Positions 57,991 to 64,000 of a DNA stretch of 64,000 nucleotides are shown piece after piece. The stretch lies in NCBI GenBank assembly GCA_947650285.1, contig CANTFL010001193.1, positions 310,001 to 374,000 of the forward strand. The letters run 5' to 3'. A program made the translations under genes and the position numbers. The first letter of the stretch is position 1. Each line of letters begins with the position of its first letter. The notes below the pieces were generated by a model. That model did no database searches, was not told the DNA's origin, and saw only the letters and a program-made list of their open reading frames with translations. This DNA is from Hyaloperonospora brassicae (Eukaryota > Oomycota > Peronosporomycetes > Peronosporales > Peronosporaceae).

Positions 57991-60900
57991 CGCGTACTAG
58001 TTCGTGCTCTACTATTCTGATCGTGATTGATTAATATGGTACACAACGGAAGGCTTGCGATTGCACCTTTGATGGTGATCGGTCCAATAACCCCGATCGC
58101 TTACCTGGTGTCCGTCGCGGCGTACGACGTCGAATATTCCTTGTCCTTATTCTTCGTTTTTCTTCGACATCAGAACAAATGTCTCGTAACATCAATTATT
58201 TACGCCCAATTGTCGAATGATATGAGACTTGCGGCCGCTTCCTTCAATTGTTCGTTTTTTCGCACTTAGCCGGACCCTGACCGGTATTCCTGTCAAAAAT
58301 TCTTTTAAACACTTTACCTTCACGGAATTGGTCGTGCAGTATATTTAGAAAAATTCCTGGGACTTCGAGTCGAATAAAGAAGCGACTATATCTAGTGCGC
58401 GGTACAAATGGCAAAGCCACCCTAAAGCGGTAGTATCGCCTTGTCAATATTGGACCTACCAGCATGAAATGTGTTTATTAAGATCTAATATATATTGCAG
58501 TTTTTACTTACGTCCTAGCCAGCGCAATTGTAGAGCTTGCATCTACCCAAAGATGCTCATGTTTACGTCTTTTTCGGCTCTTTATCAACGCCTTCGGTAT
58601 TCATATTGCAATAAAGAGGTAGCCTATCGGGTGCTAATTGTCGTACAATTATAATTGGCAAAAACTTTCATTTTTCTTGACAGCGATATCGAACGATTTC
58701 ATGTAGGTAGAACATCGCGCTGTCCGAGGAGAAAATATTGAAGCCGCTTTTCATCGTTATTATATGAAATGCGCAAATTTAAATGCGTCGAATACCACGA
58801 GGAGATGCCGACGGCTTTGGTGGAGGCGAGAACGCCTGCCACGTAACCCAGTAATTTTTTTTGATGCAAGCGAAATGTAAAACGGAAGAAAATGCTTCGC
58901 GGATGCTTTTATAATGCGTAATGTGCGCGCCTTCAATATAATGATAGAAATAAAACGTATTGAAGCAGTCGATTAGATATTTTATATATATTTGACATAG
59001 AGTTCTTCTAAATCTCAACATAAATAACAAGACGTCCAAATCACCCTTCGTAACGAGATGTCATATCTCGCCAGGTAATTGCATATATATCCTTGGGAGG
59101 TGTTAACCCTGCAAGACCATCATAAAGTATCAGAATGTGCGCCAAAGAATATGATCGAACTTTTTTAATGAGGTGATTTTATCGACCTTCACAAGCTTGT
59201 TTTTATCGTTGATAAGGGAGGGACTTTTTAATTACAATGCTAAATGTGAGGGCATCAAATGCGGCAGTCTATTCGCGTATGATTTTCCCAGGCGACGCGG
59301 CATACGAAATTGGTATTCTACAATGTGAAACGATAAACTGCTGGCCACGATAATGACTACGCGTTTTAGTACGTTCATCGTTAATGCATATATAACTTTC
59401 GTTTTATTTAATGAAAAATACTTAGGTCGACGATCTAAGATCTACATTAGGGTAATAGAGGTATTAGGGTACTATATAAGGTAAATTTTTCAAGACACCA
59501 GCGTTCGATCATCCGAATCTTTTACAATGTCGTGTTCATTAATTTAGAGCTTCCGCAGAGAGGTCGTAAACTAAATAAACCACAGCTTCTCGTGCCAACA
59601 AATATTTCCCAATCAATTAACAATGTTTATCAGATCGTTTAATGCGCAATACGGATTATTCTTTCTATTCTTAAGCTAGGGTGTCAGTATCCTCTATTTG
59701 AAAATAATGGCAATGCGGACAGAAGGTATCATCTTAACTATCGCACGAGCTAGCAACATGGCCATCGATATAATAGGGATATTATTCTTCGATACCAATC
59801 ACATAGATATCGACAACGTCAAAAAAGCGACATTTTGTGATGATACATTTCCAGATCAATTTTGCATGAGTTTTTCATTCCGATACAAAAGTCTCGATCA
59901 TTCATGTTGAGGATGCGTAATTTTTGTTTTTTTCGCAGAGAAAAGTTTATGCAGAGAGAACACTTTAATCGAGTTGTTAGGGCAACTTCATGTTTTAGTA
60001 ATTGAAAACCTCTATTTGTAAACGTGGAAAATCATTTTTAAAACATTTGTTCTCATTTACAATTTAAAATTTTTGTCGAAGTACCATGTTAGGTAATGTT
60101 AAATCGATTTCTAATTACGTAACAAGGTAGGTATTTGTATTGCAAAAACTCCGTCGTGGGTCAAGAGCCTCGATTGAACTGAGTGCTAATGAGTCATTAC
60201 GTAGAACCAAAGATTATGTGAAAACTACAAGATCATATCCCTCGACTGTTGTTTGCCTTCAATAATAACCAAGTAATAAATGTATTTGCTGAAAGAATAT
60301 ATAAAGTTGTTTGCGCAATTTGTCTGAATAAACAAATATATATTATATTTTACAGGATCTTATCAGTATACCAGAGCTGCAGAGACTATAACGGCATAAG
60401 AGGTAACAAAATCATTTTTGAATGACGACAAATTTAGGATCCCGGTTATATTTGTTGATCTCCTGGACACTTACGTAACCAGGCAAGTTACGGCTGACCG
60501 TGCATTAAGTATTTGCACACAAAATGTTCATTCTTTATAAATCTTGAACTAGTGTAATGAAAATTAATTTTCTTGATGAATCATCAAATTTTTCCGTCAT
60601 CTCGAATCCCTAAAAGAAAACTACAGCACTCGGCGCTCCGCAGATAGACTGTTGTAAAATATAACAGTTGGTCCCGGTTTATTTACGATTTGATGGCAAC
60701 CAATTCACCGCTAAAATTTTAAAATATTTAAAATGAATAGGAAGGCATTTGCTGGTATGTAGTGTATCATTAGTTGGCTATTTTACCAATTTGTTGCTGC
60801 AGCCAAATTATAATCGAGTTGTTGCGACAACGCTTCAAATGCGACATTCATCCGCATAGTGTTTTAACAAAATATTTTTTTTTGCTGCACTAAGGACTAC

Positions 60901-61494
60901 ATTTACATCGAAGATGTTGTTGCGAGCGTTATGAGATTCATCAGTCGTGGTCAACGACACATTGTCGATACAAAAGATAAACGGTCTTCTCGGACGAGAT
61001 AGACGCAATCATTTTCCTGTACTTACTCCATCTGAAGGCTTTCCTCATCGTGAACTGGTCAAATATGCTAATTTGGTTGGTTCTGAAGCTACGTATAATC
61101 GACGACACGCACGTCGCCGTCCGAGTTATATTGTATCAAGGATGTTCAATTGAGAATCTCTGACTTAAAGTTTACATAACTAGTCTGTACTGGTCTACAA
61201 CCGTCAACACAGGCTATTGTATTAATCGGTCCGTAGTACGATCAAAGCAGTGATGACAAACAGTTCGATGACCACCACAATATATTCAAGCAAACAAGAG
61301 CTTGAATATACTCTCGCGGTCATGGAACGGTTTTGATGTTGTAGCAACAATGTTGCATGACCGACTGGGCGAAATAGCACAAGGATTTTGACACTCTCCT
61401 TTTTCATTGTACTTTTTAACTCCCATATAATAGGCTAAACCAGCCCAGTCGGTAATCATCTTTCTCTTTTCAATGTCAGGCGTACGCCGTGCGT
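57991..61494. other. AT-rich gene desert
   Basis: No gene, RNA gene or clear transposon was recognised. Short ORFs (for example 58779-59039 minus, 60947-61153 plus) show no domain. Confidence 0.55.
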
Positions 61495-61617
61495 TACCAG
61501 CGATGCACAAAAGCGACAATATTTTGCCAGATTGTACGCTAACCTTAAAATCGTGCGATACCAGCGATGCACAAAAGCGACAATATTTTGCCAGATTGTA
61601 CGCTAACCTTAAAATCG
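61495..61617. repeat. Near-perfect 64-bp tandem duplication
   Basis: TACCAGCGATGCACAAAAGC at 61495 recurs at 61559. The two copies look identical for about 59 bases. They lie inside a 120-codon minus-strand ORF (61648-61286), but 64 is not a multiple of three, so the two copies are read in different frames. Confidence 0.92.
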
Positions 61618-64000
61618 CGAACATAGTTTTCATGGAATTGGAATACAATTAAGGCATGAGCATAAGAGCAAGAACTTAGTAGAAGTGTATTGTATGGACA
61701 TTTGCGTTCATAATTTCACCAAGATCCCTGCAATGAACGTTCACATCATTAGATAACCTCTAAATCTCAAAAGCGAACCCGTATAATTTTATTACCATCT
61801 CTTCAATACAGAAGGATCACCAATCATCAGAAACATATCTATAAAAAATCCTTCCGATTTATGAGCGGAAAGAAGTTAATTTTTTTGAAAAACCACCACT
61901 GATACGTCCTTCCTCGGTAATGGCGTCTGAGCCTGTACTATAGTAGCCTTCGATACGCTTAGTGAGTGCAATTTCCGTCATCTCTTGTGGATTTCCGCAC
62001 ACATAAGTTCGAACAACAATTTGGGAAGATGACGCTCACAAATGGATCACTGGAACGTAATCGGCCAACAATTTGTTACTACCCAGTACTGATTCGCAAG
62101 AAAATGACTACTGTCTTATGACACACCGCTTCGAACTAGTATTGACGCAGATGTCGTGGTGAGTGTTTTTGTTTTCGAATACCTCACTTTACAGTAATTT
62201 AGGGTGTGGTATTCTTCTTCTAAATTTATAATTAGATAACTTGCGTCAGGCATTTACCAGGAATTAGTGCGTATCGATCAACTCAAGTTTTTACATCGAG
62301 GACATTTTCGTAGAACGATGAGATGATGAGAACTCGTTCATTATACGCGAATATGTTTCCCGACCGAAATTTACCCACATACACGTCCATCCTTCGATAC
62401 AATTTTTCTTATCGAGTATATTTTTGTCGATCATTAATTTGCTGCAAACTTGACAATTACCAGATTAAATCGTGACCGGTCGAACACAAGCCACGTACTT
62501 CTCCTATAAGACGGCAACTAAGATCCTGACCTGTTTAGTCACAACGCATTTCTTAAAGAAGATATAAGGCTATACCGTAAGCAATTGCAGTTCAAACTAA
62601 TTTGACTTCGTAGACAATACTAGAGTAAGAATGTAATAAACTAAACTTGATCTGACATCGACATGTATTTTCTATGACTCTGGTCGTTTTGTGAATCCTA
62701 ACAAATGTAATAATTGGGGCTATTCTCTCATTACGATATCTATAAAATTAAAAGTTCAAGCACGTTGATTTGGTAACTTCAACGTCTTTATTTGCAATTG
62801 CGCTAACATAATCAGGTCAAAAGTGGTCGACTGTTCACAAGACTCTTCTTTGTTTTTCTGACGCTTCTGGGCCGCCGATAAATTTTTCATGATGCTATTC
62901 GCAAGGTATGCTTCTGCATTCCGATAGATTTAAGTCAAATCTAATATAAATTTTCGATACTAATGTATTTCGACGCAATAGTCGGCAGCTAATCTACACT
63001 GACCTGTTTAAATACTGATGTCTTGTATATTCGTAATTAAGACCTAAAAACAATTGACACTATTGAACTCACTCACATATGTCTATCCTTTTGTAATCTT
63101 TTCAAGAAGTGCATCAGGTGTCAGCTGTTTGATCATGATGAAAAATTATTTACAAATAGATGATTCTAGCTTACTTTTAGCGGGTACCTTATAGGCCATT
63201 GTAAACTCGTATTTTATACTGAATTTGCTCTCGAGATCCATTTTAATTGAACCTTAAGCAAAATGACCTTATGTTTAGGTGTTGTGAAAATAACTACAAC
63301 TGGCATAGCGCGCACCGTCATTTTAGTGAAAAGGAAGTCGGAAAAATGAACATGAGCGTGCGACCCTATAAGGATTGGATATTGGGATACAGTAGGACAC
63401 TCCACATTCTAAAATCTACTTGGACACAAAATGACAAATCCATTTCAATGACAAGTTCGAGGTAACGAAGAAACCACTCAAATGGTTAAAGATACCTAAT
63501 CCACAAATATATTGACACACGATGGTTTTTGTACTTAAGGAAGTATTTTTAAGAGCTATAATTTTTTTCAGTTCGTGGACCAGGATAAATCGTAGCCCCT
63601 TGTATTCCCAATTTTTACCAAATGGTATTCCTTGCTATTGTAATTTTTAACAGCATGTGACTCGTGACCGCTGATCTACAGAGAAGACGGTCGACCAAGT
63701 TGATCAATTTTGCCAGATACTATAGATGGATAACTGGATTCATAGGCGTAATGTCCATCTTTTTGTAAGCAAGTGCACTTCTGCGGAAGCCTTCCGTCCT
63801 ATGAATGATGTGTTTTTTACTCTAGACGTAAGAAAGGTTCATGGAGAGTATACCTACAACATCTCGCCGAATCGTATCAGCGTGTCGTATATGAAACGAT
63901 TTATTCGCCTCACCTAAGATAGCTTGTCCTGCGTATAAATCTCTTAGGAAATATAAGCGAGTATTGAATGGTCCATCCACAAGCCCCTGAATGGCCATTG
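61618..64000. other. AT-rich gene desert to the window end
   Basis: No gene is supported. Short ORFs at 63247-63465 and 63726-63917 (plus) have no recognisable domain. Confidence 0.55.

Noticed and set aside
61286..61648. 120-codon minus-strand ORF over the tandem duplication
   Set aside because: The 64-bp duplication shifts the frame inside it, and no domain or start context supports it.

Overview
The window looks like an oomycete chromosome segment, most likely from the Phytophthora/downy-mildew lineage (Peronosporales). The evidence is short GT-AG introns of 60-150 nt, a MEF2-type MADS-box gene, a TCAYTYY-type initiator motif, and transposon families common in oomycetes (a Crypton tyrosine recombinase, pogo/Tigger-type DNA transposons, and a Ty3/gypsy element with a chromodomain). 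No species can be named from the sequence alone.

Layout. 1-11 kb is AT-rich and gene-poor, with a broken pogo-type transposase at the left edge and a 1.8 kb element bounded by ~104-bp inverted repeats. 11.1-21.4 kb is a compact, GC-richer gene island: a MADS-box transcription factor (-), an oxalate/formate-antiporter-like MFS transporter (-), a tail-anchored UBE2J/Ubc6-type ubiquitin-conjugating enzyme (+) and an organellar glutamyl-tRNA(Gln) amidotransferase subunit B (-, convergent with the E2). These have unrelated housekeeping or developmental roles and do not form a cluster. 24.6-33.6 kb is a large inverted segmental duplication, with arms of about 3.3-3.5 kb around a 2.3 kb spacer. Each arm carries an apparently intact two-exon short-chain dehydrogenase/reductase gene. 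The middle of each arm holds a different, unrelated insert.

34.4-44.1 kb is a nested transposon: a Ty3/gypsy element (480-bp LTRs, 5 differences between them) inserted in the coding sequence of a Crypton. The Crypton frame resumes when the element and one target-site copy are removed mentally. All sense genes of the gypsy element (gag, protease, RT, RNase H, integrase) are broken. In contrast, a 433-codon antisense ORF with a good start context lies between the integrase and the 3' LTR, completely open. This is the most unusual observation in the window. A second degenerate pogo-type transposase follows at 44.85-46.5 kb. From 46.5 kb to the end the sequence is an AT-rich desert with faint MULE-like relics and a few tandem repeats, and no gene that I can support.

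Overall the window resembles the 'two-speed' organisation of oomycete plant pathogens: a dense conserved gene island between repeat-rich deserts. Exon borders were read by eye from splice motifs, reading phase and family similarity; no search or alignment program was used.
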